From: Zhongshania antarctica
GTDB taxonomy: Bacteria > Pseudomonadota > Gammaproteobacteria > Pseudomonadales > Spongiibacteraceae
Length of the DNA: 64,000 bases
Assembly: GCF_014202945.1 (NCBI RefSeq)
Contig: NZ_JACHHW010000003.1
Location: forward strand, 124,001 to 188,000
Reading direction: 5' to 3'
Under the pieces are notes generated by a model that saw only the letters and a program-made list of their open reading frames with translations, searched no databases and had not been told where the DNA came from. This document shows positions 34,742-45,600 of the stretch, in pieces. Position 1 is the first letter of the stretch. The number at the start of each line of letters is the position of its first letter. The translations under genes were made by a program, and so were the position numbers.

Positions 34742-35802
34742 GGCAGGCGATTGCGAATCGCGACCGCGGTGCGATATACCTGCCGCAGGCGTTGGTCACT
34801 GGCAACGGCGGCGCCATTGAATTCCAGATTGTTTTGCACAAACTCGCCGGAGGAGCCAACGATATTGTCATCGAGACTGTGCATGAGTAATTCGATGCGA
34901 ATACTTAGTACGGCCGCCCAGTTGCTCACGTCGGCGGCGCTGCGATAAACATCAATATTGCGGTCATCATTGGTGTCTTCACCGTAGCTGATTTGCATGT
35001 TTTCAACGCCTTCGACAAGCTCGGTGGCTGCCGGGGCCGCACCGCTGCCGAGGCTGCGGGCCTGAACCCATAGCGAGTGAATGGGATTGCCCGCTGCTGT
35101 GGTGCGATTGGTGTCGCGAATAAAATAGGCCAGTGATTGAAAGCCCATGACTTCGGCATCGGTGCTGTAGATCTTGCTTAATCGATTTGGCGTATTGTTG
35201 TTGCTCGCGTGGGCGATGGTCACCTTACTATTATTGTTGCCATTGCCATTGCCATTGCCATTGCCATTGCCATTGCCGTTGGATACGTTTGTCGCTCTAA
35301 AAAGATCGGCGGTGATGCAGTCTGTAACAAACACGAGGTCATTAGCACCAATACCTGCTGGGTTGGCGCTAATTTGAATATTGGCATTATCTTGGTCGAC
35401 GTTGCCCACTAAATTAACGGCGGGTGAGGCGGCGCGTTGAATAATAACGACGTCGCTGTTTTCAACCGCATCGTAATCATTGCTGGCACTGACATTGTCC
35501 TGCCCGACCAAAACACCGGCAGCTGAGAAGTTAAAGTCGCTCGGCAGGTTTTTGGCAATGATATTGACGGGAATGCGCTCTAGGTTTGGGCAGCCCATAT
35601 AGCCCGCCATGCGGAGATCTCGGGTAAGAAAACTGATAGCAATACGGCCACTCTCTTGGAGTTGTCCTGCCGCTTCTAAGATGCGCTGACTGCGCTGGCT
35701 GGCAAGGGTGACTTGAATGACAGCGGCGCTTAAAAATAGCCCCAAGGTCATGGCGATCATCAGTTCAACAATGCCGAAACCGGCCTGTGCAGGTCGCGTC
35801 AT
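34738..35802 (-). CDS. pilW: Type IV minor pilin PilW
   Basis: 354 residues from ATG 35802, preceded by GAGGG; the longer open frame to 35946 overlaps pilV and is not used. Prepilin site QAGFGIVELMIAMTLGLFLS (G/F, Glu+5). The PilW signature GRIAISFLTRDLRMAGYMGC follows. The middle contains a run of seven Gly-Asn repeats encoded by a hexanucleotide tandem array. Confidence 0.88.
   Translation of the reverse strand: MTRPAQAGFGIVELMIAMTLGLFLSAAVIQVTLASQRSQRILEAAGQLQESGRIAISFLTRDLRMAGYMGCPNLERIPVNIIAKNLPSDFNFSAAGVLVGQDNVSASNDYDAVENSDVVIIQRAASPAVNLVGNVDQDNANIQISANPAGIGANDLVFVTDCITADLFRATNVSNGNGNGNGNGNGNGNNNSKVTIAHASNNNTPNRLSKIYSTDAEVMGFQSLAYFIRDTNRTTAAGNPIHSLWVQARSLGSGAAPAATELVEGVENMQISYGEDTNDDRNIDVYRSAADVSNWAAVLSIRIELLMHSLDDNIVGSSGEFVQNNLEFNGAAVASDQRLRQVYRTAVAIRNRLP
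35239..35280 (-). repeat. Hexanucleotide tandem array inside pilW
   Basis: Six exact GCCATT units plus one GCCGTT (plus-strand reading), coding for alternating Gly-Asn in PilW. Gain or loss of a unit keeps the frame, so length can vary without inactivating the gene. Confidence 0.9.
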
Positions 35803-35812
35803 AGACTTGCCC

Positions 35813-36268
35813 TCATAGCTCAGTTGTAAACACAAATGACTGGAGGTGGGTGCCATTGGCGTCGGCCTGCCTGCTACTGCTAATACGGCTTTCGTCCCAC
35901 TGTACGATGATGGTAACAATGTTGCCGTTTCGGGCGACGCTGCCATCGCCCTCGCTTAAATAGGACGTCAGCGCATTAAACCAGTCATGTAGATCAGTTT
36001 CAGCAATGGTGCTGGGAGTGCCGTTGGGTGCGTTAGCGCTAAGGGCAATATCGTAATGGCCCGATAATGCCGCCGTGCGATTGGCCCGCATGCGGTCAGC
36101 GATTTCATACGCCAGCATAGTGGCGTGAGAGCGCACATCAGATGTCTGATTAAATTTAATGGTATTGATATGAGTGGCGACGGTGCCCATGACGCCGAGG
36201 GCTGTAATCAGAAGAGCGATTAAAACTTCTATTAAACTAAAGCCATTTGAGCGTTGGCGTGTCGGCAT
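35813..36268 (-). CDS. pilV: Type IV minor pilin PilV
   Basis: 151 residues from ATG 36268 (an ATG four codons upstream is possible). Prepilin site RSNGFSLIEVLIALLITALGVMG (G/F, Glu+5) and the PilV segment SHATMLAYEIADRMRANRTAALSG. First gene of the operon pilV-W-X-Y1-E. No fimU/fimT gene precedes it, unlike the Pseudomonas cluster. Confidence 0.88.
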   Translation of the reverse strand: MPTRQRSNGFSLIEVLIALLITALGVMGTVATHINTIKFNQTSDVRSHATMLAYEIADRMRANRTAALSGHYDIALSANAPNGTPSTIAETDLHDWFNALTSYLSEGDGSVARNGNIVTIIVQWDESRISSSRQADANGTHLQSFVFTTEL

Positions 36269-36584
36269 AGCAAATTCCATTTGCAGTGTGGATACGTCGT
36301 TAAATCTAAATACAGCGATCTGAGTTTGTTATGGCAGGCTACTTCCTGTACTGCCATGTTGCTTGTTGCAGCAATTAATTTACTTGCTGCACTTCATACA
36401 TAATGCATTTTTATTTGCGTAAACGCATAAACTTTTGTAGCGCAGATTCTGGCAGAGGTTTGTAGTGTTTGTCTACCGTATGATTTCTTGGGGTGAACCT
36501 AGCCACACTTTTTTCGCTCTCAATTACACTAAGGTATATTTTGTTGGGGTTTGGAATTGTGATGTTGCGGCCGACTAAGTAATA
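36269..36584 (-). promoter_or_regulatory. Upstream region of the minor pilin operon
   Basis: About 300 AT-rich bases with no gene. The pilV promoter should lie here; no specific boxes are assigned. Confidence 0.4.
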
Positions 36585-36618
36585 AAAAAGGCCAATACCG
36601 GAATGGGTATTGGCCTTT
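36585..36618 (-). terminator. Intrinsic terminator of the giant lipoprotein gene
   Basis: GGCCAATACC (about 36590-36599) pairs with GGTATTGGCC (36605-36614), with A-run/T-run flanks on both sides. Read on the minus strand the stem is followed by six T residues, 65 bp after the stop of the 3363-residue gene. The flanks could also stop plus-strand transcription. Confidence 0.85.
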
Positions 36619-36683
36619 TAATTTGCGCCTATTAACTATTGCAGTGCTTTCGTCCTATTTGCTCTAGTTGTGATCGGTGTCCT

Positions 36684-39600
36684 TTATGGTATTGCTGGCA
36701 GTTGCGGGCAGAGATCATCACGAGTCACGCCGTTAACGTTTAGTACCGCACTTATTGGGTATAAAAAGTGCGACTTTTGACATTTTGCTGAGGGCTCGCG
36801 ACGTGGACATTCGTGGGGATCATCGTTTCTTTGTCCGGCCGGCATTGCTTCAGGGTCACGGGGTGGAACGTTGCCGATAGGTGCCGGCAAGGTGCTGTCG
36901 GCGGCGCAGCGGCCATCGGGCGCGGCATCCCACGAGGCATCGAAAATGGCCAGCGCAGAACCGACGTACTGCTTGTCAATGTACTGCGCACCGCTGGCAA
37001 CGGTGAGGTCGTCAAGTAGCGCGTATTCCTGCTCGTCGGGGTGACGGTTGGGAAACGCTAAATCTTGACGGTCAACACCCGCATGAATAGTACGTGCCAT
37101 TACATCGGCGCTCCACATAGTGACCTGATGATCAGAGAAGCCAACTTGCAATAAAAGTTCGTTGTCAGGTGTATTGGGGTAGGGCGTATTGCTTGAACTG
37201 GCGGTACCCATATGGTGGGCGTAGCCGTTGTTTTCAGCGCGCTCCCAGAGCATCTCCATTAAAGAGAACACCAAACTGCGATCAAGGTCATCGTGATACG
37301 CGAGATTTAAGGGAGTGGCGTAAATGTCAAAATCCACGCTGCGTCTGAGCAGGGTTGAGTAATTCATACCCGGCACACCGAGTACCCCGCGGTTTACGTC
37401 GCGAGATACCGCGACAACTGCGCCGCCCATAATGCCGCCCTGGCTGTTGCCGTCGTAGTACACTTCATTAGTGGTAAATAATGCTTTGCCATCGCCATCT
37501 TGGAATGCTGGCTGCGCGGCAAAACCCTCGGGGTGTTTCATGGCACGGGCCAAGAACATCATGTTCAGCATGCCCTGCTGAGAGCTGTCGGTAAGTGAGG
37601 GTAGATTAGAAACATCCAGCAATATTGCGACGATGCTTGCGATATCCCCCTCGGAAAAGCCAAACCAATCGACCGCGCAGAACATCATATTATGGGCGTC
37701 TGCCATGTCGGCAACATGCCCCGAGTTAACTTCGCCACGACTGCCGAGTAAACCGTGCCCGTAGAGTGAAGGCCGTGCCGGGCTAATAAAGGCCGAGTTC
37801 GGAATATTACAAATATACTTGCGGGTCATGGTGGCTTGCGGGCTAGCTCTATCGGGCAAGCCATCGCCAAACACGGATCGCGAGTCCGGTGCATCGGTGG
37901 GATTATAGAAAAAGCGATTTGGCGGCGCACTCACGGCGCGGCCGAACTCCGGCGCGTCGGGATCAAACGGCAAGCACACCTCACTCGTTGGCGCTAAGTC
38001 ACGACATTGGCTGCGAAGTTCTGCAAGTGCGTCTGGGTAATTGTCGCGCAGCTGATTAAATAGTTCGTTGAATTCTCCGCCTTCAAGTGGCGAGGGGTCG
38101 CTCGGCATTATATAGCTAGGCACGGTAATCGTGCCTTCTATACGACGCGCGATGCGCGGGTTGGAGGGGTTAGTGTTACTGTCGACGGTAATGGTCGGCG
38201 CCTGTCCCATTTCGTAGCCGGCTTGCCCCGGTAATATATTCACGGTTTCGCCTAGTGTCGCAAAGGCGTCATCACGAATATGCAATAAGCGGCCAGCGAG
38301 GCTGCGCTCGCTGGCAACGGTGAAATCCCAGGCGAGGTAGAGTTCGTCGCGATGAATATCCTGAGGCAAATAGTCAAAGACTTGGGTTTCTAATTGCGCG
38401 CAGCGGTCGTTGAGTTGCGGAAGTAGAGTGGTGTCCCCGTCGCGACACATACGAAAAGCCGGGCCAGCCGCAATGGTTTCGCCGCTATTATTTTTTAATT
38501 TGCGCAGCGCAACAATATAACGAGTGCTCTCTTCAAAGTTTTGCGCGGGGCGAATAATCAGCGCAGGCCGTGTTTCGCCTTTGGTCGGCGGTGACGGTAT
38601 AGGTTGATCGGTTTCGGGTATCTTGCCCTGAACAAAAATGCCTGCGTTCAAATCAATTTCTGCCCAGATCGGATGGCGCTCGCCCGTCGCTGTATTAATG
38701 ACCACTATTGGCGCGTCGCTGGCGGTGTAATCGGCCAAACGAGTAATTGGCACTGCGCCTTCAATGGGGCCGATGGGTTTGCCGCTTTGGTCTTTGACAG
38801 TAGCAATATCCGGAACATAGGTCAGGATCATTTGACCGGGAGAGAAGCCGTCGTTGCGGTTCCACTCAGTAGGGTCAATTGGCTTCCCTGCAACATTGCG
38901 CGGCATCGCTAAGGGATTAAAGTTTACCCGGCGGCCGGTGCCGCCCATGTCGGCCGATTGCGGCGTGCCGGCATCGGCCTGAGTGGTGTATTGATCGCTC
39001 GGGAAGGGGAATAGGCAATGTGCCGGGTCGAGCATATCGCAGCCCTGCACCTGAGCTTGCGCTGCGTGCAAAATAACTTCGCGATTGGCTGGCAATGGCG
39101 CCCCGCTATTTACGATTTCTGCGTAGATTTGGTCTGCGGCCGCCTCTAGCTGGGAGTCTAGTTCGGGACTTATGGGGATGCAGCTACTGCCATCGGGAGT
39201 ACATATTGTTAAGTCGGTCTGATCACCAATATCACCAAATACCGAACACATGCCGTCGGGAAATCCGGCGGCAAGGCACTGGCTGGCGAGCGGGGTGTTG
39301 GGGTTTACTAGCTCGCAGAACATCGTCGCCTCGTCGCCGCCAAACTCATGGCAGCGGTCAGCGTATTCGCGCTGCACATAGTCAACGCGGAATCCCGCCA
39401 TACTAAACAGGCATTCGTTACTCGCGGGGTCAGTCTGACAGGCCGCCAGATACGGTGGTAAATAGGCTTGTGCCTCTTCTTCCAGCTCAAACAGCGGAAT
39501 ATAACCTTGGGTTCTCAGCAGCGGTGCAGTTAAGGGCCCTAAGGAGACAAACTCTTCGTAGCCAGTAAATGGCACACCGGCCAGCCCGCCGTCACCGGAG

Positions 39601-42600
39601 GCATCAAGTGCGCTGAATTCTTCTTCGGGAATAATATAACCAAAGCTGTTTTGGGTTAGCCCGAGCAGCATGGTGTGGGCGTTAGGGTTCGCCAGCGAGC
39701 GAATCCACTTGCCAAACGTGCCGGTCGCCTCACCGGGAATGGTGACAATTTCCAGTCCGGTTTCAGCATCACCTAAGGTTATGCGCGTAACGTTTGTGGT
39801 GGTATACGGGGTGGCTTGGGGTAAGTACTGGGCCTGCGCGCGGGCTTCCTCGGGCAATTGACCATTAGTGCCGGTAAAGTCGTAATACTGGTTAAAGGCA
39901 CCAAGCAGGCCTGCGCCAACAAACAGCGGGTTTGTTACTGGCAGCACCACTTCCTCGTTGCGAATGCTAAGACCGTAGCTAATGCGGCGCTCTATAGGAA
40001 AACCAAGTCCGCCGTCGGCGATGCCTTCACCCTTGCAGTGCTGGTTGCCGTAATCGGCAGAGACATTGTCGTATTTAGGATCGTTTACGCAGCCTTCGCG
40101 ACGTCCCGACGACGAGGCGTCGGCAATGGGGCCATTAAAGTAAAGTGCAACGCCGCCAAGCGTTTCTAGGTAATCGGTAACACCGAGGGGGTAGTCGGGG
40201 TGGGGAATACGTGGCGACTCGTTGATAGAGGTAGGGTGACCACTAAATTGCATAAAATGCGCAACGGGCTCGCCACTGCTGAGCGATATTGCCTGCATCA
40301 GCGTGCCGACAACATCTGAGTCAATATTGGGGTCGGTTTGGCGCGGACGTCGGTAGTTATTAAACTCCGGCAGGGCGCCACTGCGCACTGTCAGTTCAAC
40401 ATCTTGTTTACGCGAACGGGCTTCGACCACCGCCGCGACTGCTTGTGGGTATAAGACATTGCTAAGCCAGCTTTGCGGTACACCGCCCCACAAACCTTGA
40501 AGGTCGGCACCCGCGTGACTGTGGGTTTGGCCAAAAACAATATTTGTCGATGGAATGCCGGTGGCAGCAACAATCGCTGCGCGAACATTATTTTGAATAA
40601 CATTACCGGCGCCAATAGCGTCTAAGACTAAAAACACCACTTCCTGATTATTGGCGATATTTTCTGGGTCGGGCTGTTCGATAACCAACGCGCGAATCCA
40701 GGTGCTTTCTAAACACTGACTTTCGGTAAAACTGGCAGGATCGTAGCTGCTTTGGTCTTGCAGTAAACAGGGCTGCTCGGCGGCTTGTGTAAGCTGGTCG
40801 CCAGCCATGTTGAACGGGTCAGAGAAATTTTGCAGGGGGTTTAGGCCAAAGCCGCCAAGATTGAATTTTTGGGTGCGCGGGGCAGCGCCTAAGCGCTGCT
40901 CCGTTTCGCCGCTAATCTGGCTGGCGTTTGGATTGACGCGTTGTTTACTCGCGCCAACGCGCAGTGTGCTCTGCGTGGTGTCGTTGTCATAGAGCGTAAT
41001 TGTTGCCGTTGCGGATTCGCCAATAACAGCAAAATCAGAGGAGTCGACGTTCAGCTCAAAGGTTTCGGTACCTTCAAGCTCGTTGTCGTCAATCACATTG
41101 ATCGTGACACTCGCAGTGGTATTTCCCGCTGCAATCACCGCGCTGCCAGTGCTCTCGCTATAGTCCATGCCGGCCTGTGCGCTGCCGTCAATGGTATGAA
41201 AGCTAAATGAAATGTCGAAATCTTGGGCTGCGCTAATAGCTACCTGAATTTGAACAGTGGCGTCATTTTCGCTGGCGTTAGTATTGGCGGCCGAGATAGT
41301 AGGCCGCTGGGAATCTGAACAGCCGCGAATAATCTGGCCATCGTTTGCCGGTGTGTTAGCACAGCTGTCGCTGTTATCGCCAACGCCATCGTCGTCGCTG
41401 TCATTGCTCTCGCTTGAATCATCAGGGAAGGCATCGCTATTGTCGCCAATGCCGTCACCGTCGCTGTCGTAACTCTCATTGGGGTCGAATGGGAAGGCAT
41501 CGTCGGCATCGTTTACGCCATCGTTGTCATCGTCATTGTCAGCGTTGTCACCGATACCGTCGAGATCGTTATCTCTGCTTTCTGTTGGGTCATTGGGGAA
41601 GGCGTCTTCGCTATCGGGCACGCCATCGCCATCGCTATCTGCAGCACAACCGCGGCCGCGCATGTCTTCGGCGTTGAGCACGCTATTGTGACGCGGATCT
41701 GTCAGGCGGAAAGCCGAACGCTGGTAGATAGAGAGGCGGTTTGCCGTGCAATCGCCGGAAATTTTGTAGGGAATATTGGCGCCAGTTAATGGATCGAAGG
41801 TGCCTGCGCCAATACTGCTTAGGTCTGCGCTATTATCAAACTGCTGCGCTTTTAGGCGATCAACGGCACTTAGGTCGTCGCGAACGTAGCGATCAAACCA
41901 GGCTTGGGTGTAATACATTGAAACCCGCTCGCCATAGCGGCTGGCCGGTAAAATCAGCGGTACGTACGTCCATTCTAAGTGCGTGCTTGAGCGGAGACCG
42001 ATACGCATGCTGTCGACATTGGCCGCCACCATTTGCTTGTAAGCACCCAGTTTTGTCTCTGGGTTTGGCGGGCTGTCTGGGTTTGCTGGCGTTGGATTGA
42101 AAAAGTACTCAGCGGTCAGGCTTAAGCCCGGCGCTTTGATTGGTAGGGTATCTGTATCGCTCACGCTGGACAGGGAATCCCAGCCGACAATGGCGCTAAT
42201 ACAGCCATCGCGCTGGGCGCGGGGGGTTGCTGGGTCGCAGGCGAGTTCCTGACCAACCACCGAAATAGCCGAGGCGCCTAGAGAGTGCCCCGCATGGCCG
42301 ATGCGGCTGCGGTCTACGTCAGCGGCAAACGGATTGAATAAATTGCTGCCAGCGCTGTTGCCGGTGTCTTCAATGTAAAGACTGCTTTCACTAGATAGCA
42401 GCCAGCGATGTGCGTCGCGGGCGCCTTGTAAGAAGTTGTAGGCTTGTTGGAAAGGTACGCCGTCACAGCCATTACTATCACAGGCATAATTGCCATCCGG
42501 TGAATGCGGGAGTGTTTCGGAACGGCCCTGGCCTTGTACGTCGTACATCAGGACCAGATAACCGGCTTCAGCTAGGCCTTCTCCGGCCCAGTTGTACATT

Positions 42601-45600
42601 TCTTGGTAGCCTTGAATTGAGCCTGTAGTAATAACAATCGAGGGGTAGGGGCCTGGCACGTTAACCGGCGGCCGGAATACCCGGCCAACTAAGCGGGAGC
42701 CGCTCTCCGCGACAAAGCTGATGTAGTCAACGCGGCCACGGCCGGCGTCTTCCCAGTCTTGTTCAATTCGGTAGGGGTCAGTGGTGCGACCGCCTGGGGT
42801 CCATTGCGCCAAGGTCCCCCTTGGGCGAGTGGGGTCTGCTAATTGCTCAATGAGGTTGTAGCTAAAGGTCCGTGCGGTGCCTTCGGCTAGCGCAACACTG
42901 AAGGCCGGGTGCAGAGCCATGTCAGTGAGGCGCTGCAGGGAGCACATTACGTTCAAAAAGTCGCGTTGCTGCCATGCATTGGCGTCAGTCGCTGGGTCTG
43001 GATTGCCGGCGGGCGAGTCGCAATAACTTTGGCCGGGGGCGGTTCCGCTTAGGGGTAAACCCAGTGTGTCGCTGAGATTGTGGACAACGTCTAGAACACC
43101 GACAACACCGCAAGCTACTCCGCTGGGGTCTTGTTCACATTCGCTTGCGGCAAATTGACACAGCGGCAAGTCGGCGTTAACCAAGCACCTACTTACATCG
43201 GCAGCGATGCCAGCGAGTGCTGACATGGTACCCGTGGGGTCACTGTTCTCAAGCGGATTGACAATGTCGCTTAGTGGACATTCTGGTGAGCTGAGCCCAC
43301 CGTTTAGGCAGATTTCTTTTTTGGGGGCACTGAGTAGCCCTACCAGTGGCGACAGTGCGCAGTTCTCTGCACGGGCGTCGGCATAGCAACCGGCCAGTGG
43401 CGATTCGGCGCCAGTGGCGGGCGCGCCGCTGCTAAGTGAGTCCGTTGCGCTAATGTTGGTGAGGGGCTCACCGTCAGCGTCAGTGGTATACAAAGGTAGC
43501 TGCACGGTCCCTGAGATCATGACTGCAGGGATACTTGCATCCCGCGAGGCGGCCGCGGCAAATTGCGGATGTACTGCATAAAATAGCAGCGCAAGCTCAT
43601 CGCCCGGCAATAACCGTTCGGCAACCCCGGTCAAGTCAATGTCGTGGGTGCCGAGGCCCCGAATAGGGGTGAGCTGGTCGTCGATCAATCCAAAATTGGG
43701 CGCAAAGCCGCTTTTCTTGCCAAGGCCAACAAAGGTAATACTGTCGCAGCCGTCGCGGCTACCGAGTGGATTGCGGCCGTTGTCGCAGGCCATCTCATTG
43801 ATACCGCTAAGGCTGCTAACGGTGACCTCGATATGGGGCATACCGGCGAGAATTAACTCCTCGGTCGCGGTACCTAAAGTCGCGTACACCGGCAGGTTGC
43901 CGCTGACATTGGCAACGCCGATTAGACCGTTGGGTACTGGAGTAACTGGCGCGAATTCGCGCGTCGTAAACAGCGCTTTAGTAGAGGCATTGGCCGGATC
44001 AGCTTGCGGTGCTAAAACCTTATTGGCGGGCAGGGTGACTGAGTCACCGTCGGTGCCTAGGGCAAAACACACGCTGTCGACGTCGTCGGTTTCCATATTG
44101 CGAAGTTTTTGCTCAAACCATGCTTTGGTGTCGAATTCGCACGTTCCTGTGCCAGACGAGGTTTTGTCGGGGGATTGCACAACCGGAAGCACGTGCCCTA
44201 GTAGCGCGCCATGATGGGTCTTAATGCTGACCTGTGCGCCGGCAGCAGTAAGGCACTGCTGGTTCCACCACACTTCATTGAAATCGAATAAGGTGTCGAT
44301 CATGCCGTGGGTCAATAGCACGTCTAAACCGTCGAAGTAGCTGCTGGGTGAGGTCGCGCCGACTAAGAAATTGCCGAGACCGGGGCGGCCATTCTCTTGC
44401 TGGTCGGGAACATTGTAGCTACTGCTTTGATCGATCATCGGAATGCGATCGTCGGCCTGACTGTAAGCCGGATACGGCATGCTCGGCAGGCCATTCGCGG
44501 CGCACCAGTAACCAAGCCCACGGTAGTGGAACCAGTCAAGCGAACGGCGTGGCCACTCATTCGTTGCGAGGGCACGGGCGACGGTTTCTTTGGTAAACGG
44601 GTCTTGGCTGAACTCCAGTGGCGAAAGGTTGCGCTGCTCAGTCTGTAAGGCTTGCAGACCTGCGGCATTGCCCTGCGCTTCACCGGCCCCAGACAGAACT
44701 AATCCCCAGGCACTTTTAACCACATCACCGGGGTTTAATGAATTACGAAGGTCGTGCCAAGTAATGTCTGGTGCAATGGCGTCAAGACGTTTTTTAGCAT
44801 CTGTTGCCAACAGTGCTAATTGAAAACCACCCCCGTAGCTCGAGCCTTGTGCGCCAACGAGGAGGTTAACGCCGTCAGCCACGCTAGTGCTATCAGCAGG
44901 ACGCGGGGCGAATTCGCCGGTCGCTTCGTTGCGCCAAGCTAAATAGTCGAGATTTTTTTCTGCCCAGTCCAGAATTTGGTTTAAGTACTGGCCTTCAAAA
45001 TCAGGGTCCATTGCGCGTACCGTGCCGCTGGAGCCGCCAAAACCGCGTGGATCCCAAGATATAACGGTGTAGCCCGCGTCCCGGTAGTCGTCAAAGCCGG
45101 TGGTGGCGCGGGGTAAACTGTATCCCGGACCGTGCATCATTAATGGGTGCGCGGCGCGGTGGAGTTCGTTGCAATTAATGGCGCTTGGCTCTAAAACCTG
45201 AAAAGTGACGACCTTATCGTCGTAAGTTTTAAGGGCAATTTCGAGGCTATTGCCTGCGTTGAGATTACTGTCAAGTTCGCAGGACGCCACGACTATTTGA
45301 CTTGCACTGCAGCCCTTGGAGTTTGCGGGCTCACCGGTTGGGGTATTGCTACAATCGTCGCTTTTGTCACCAACGCCATCGCCGTCGCTGTCTTTGCTCT
45401 CATTTGCATCATAAGGGAATGCGTCTTCGCCATCTTTAACCCCGTCGCCGTCATCATCGTCATCAGTATTGTCGCCAATGCCGTCGCCGTCGGTGTCGGT
45501 GTGTTCGCTGGGGTCAAAAGGGAAGGCGTCGTCTTCATCTTTAACGCCGTCGTTGTCATCGTCGTCGTCAGCATTGTCGCCAATGCTGTCCAGATCATTG

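Noticed and set aside
35803-35946. N-terminal extension of PilW to residue 402
   Set aside because: It overlaps pilV, and the prepilin cleavage site is only a few residues after ATG 35802, as expected for a pilin leader.
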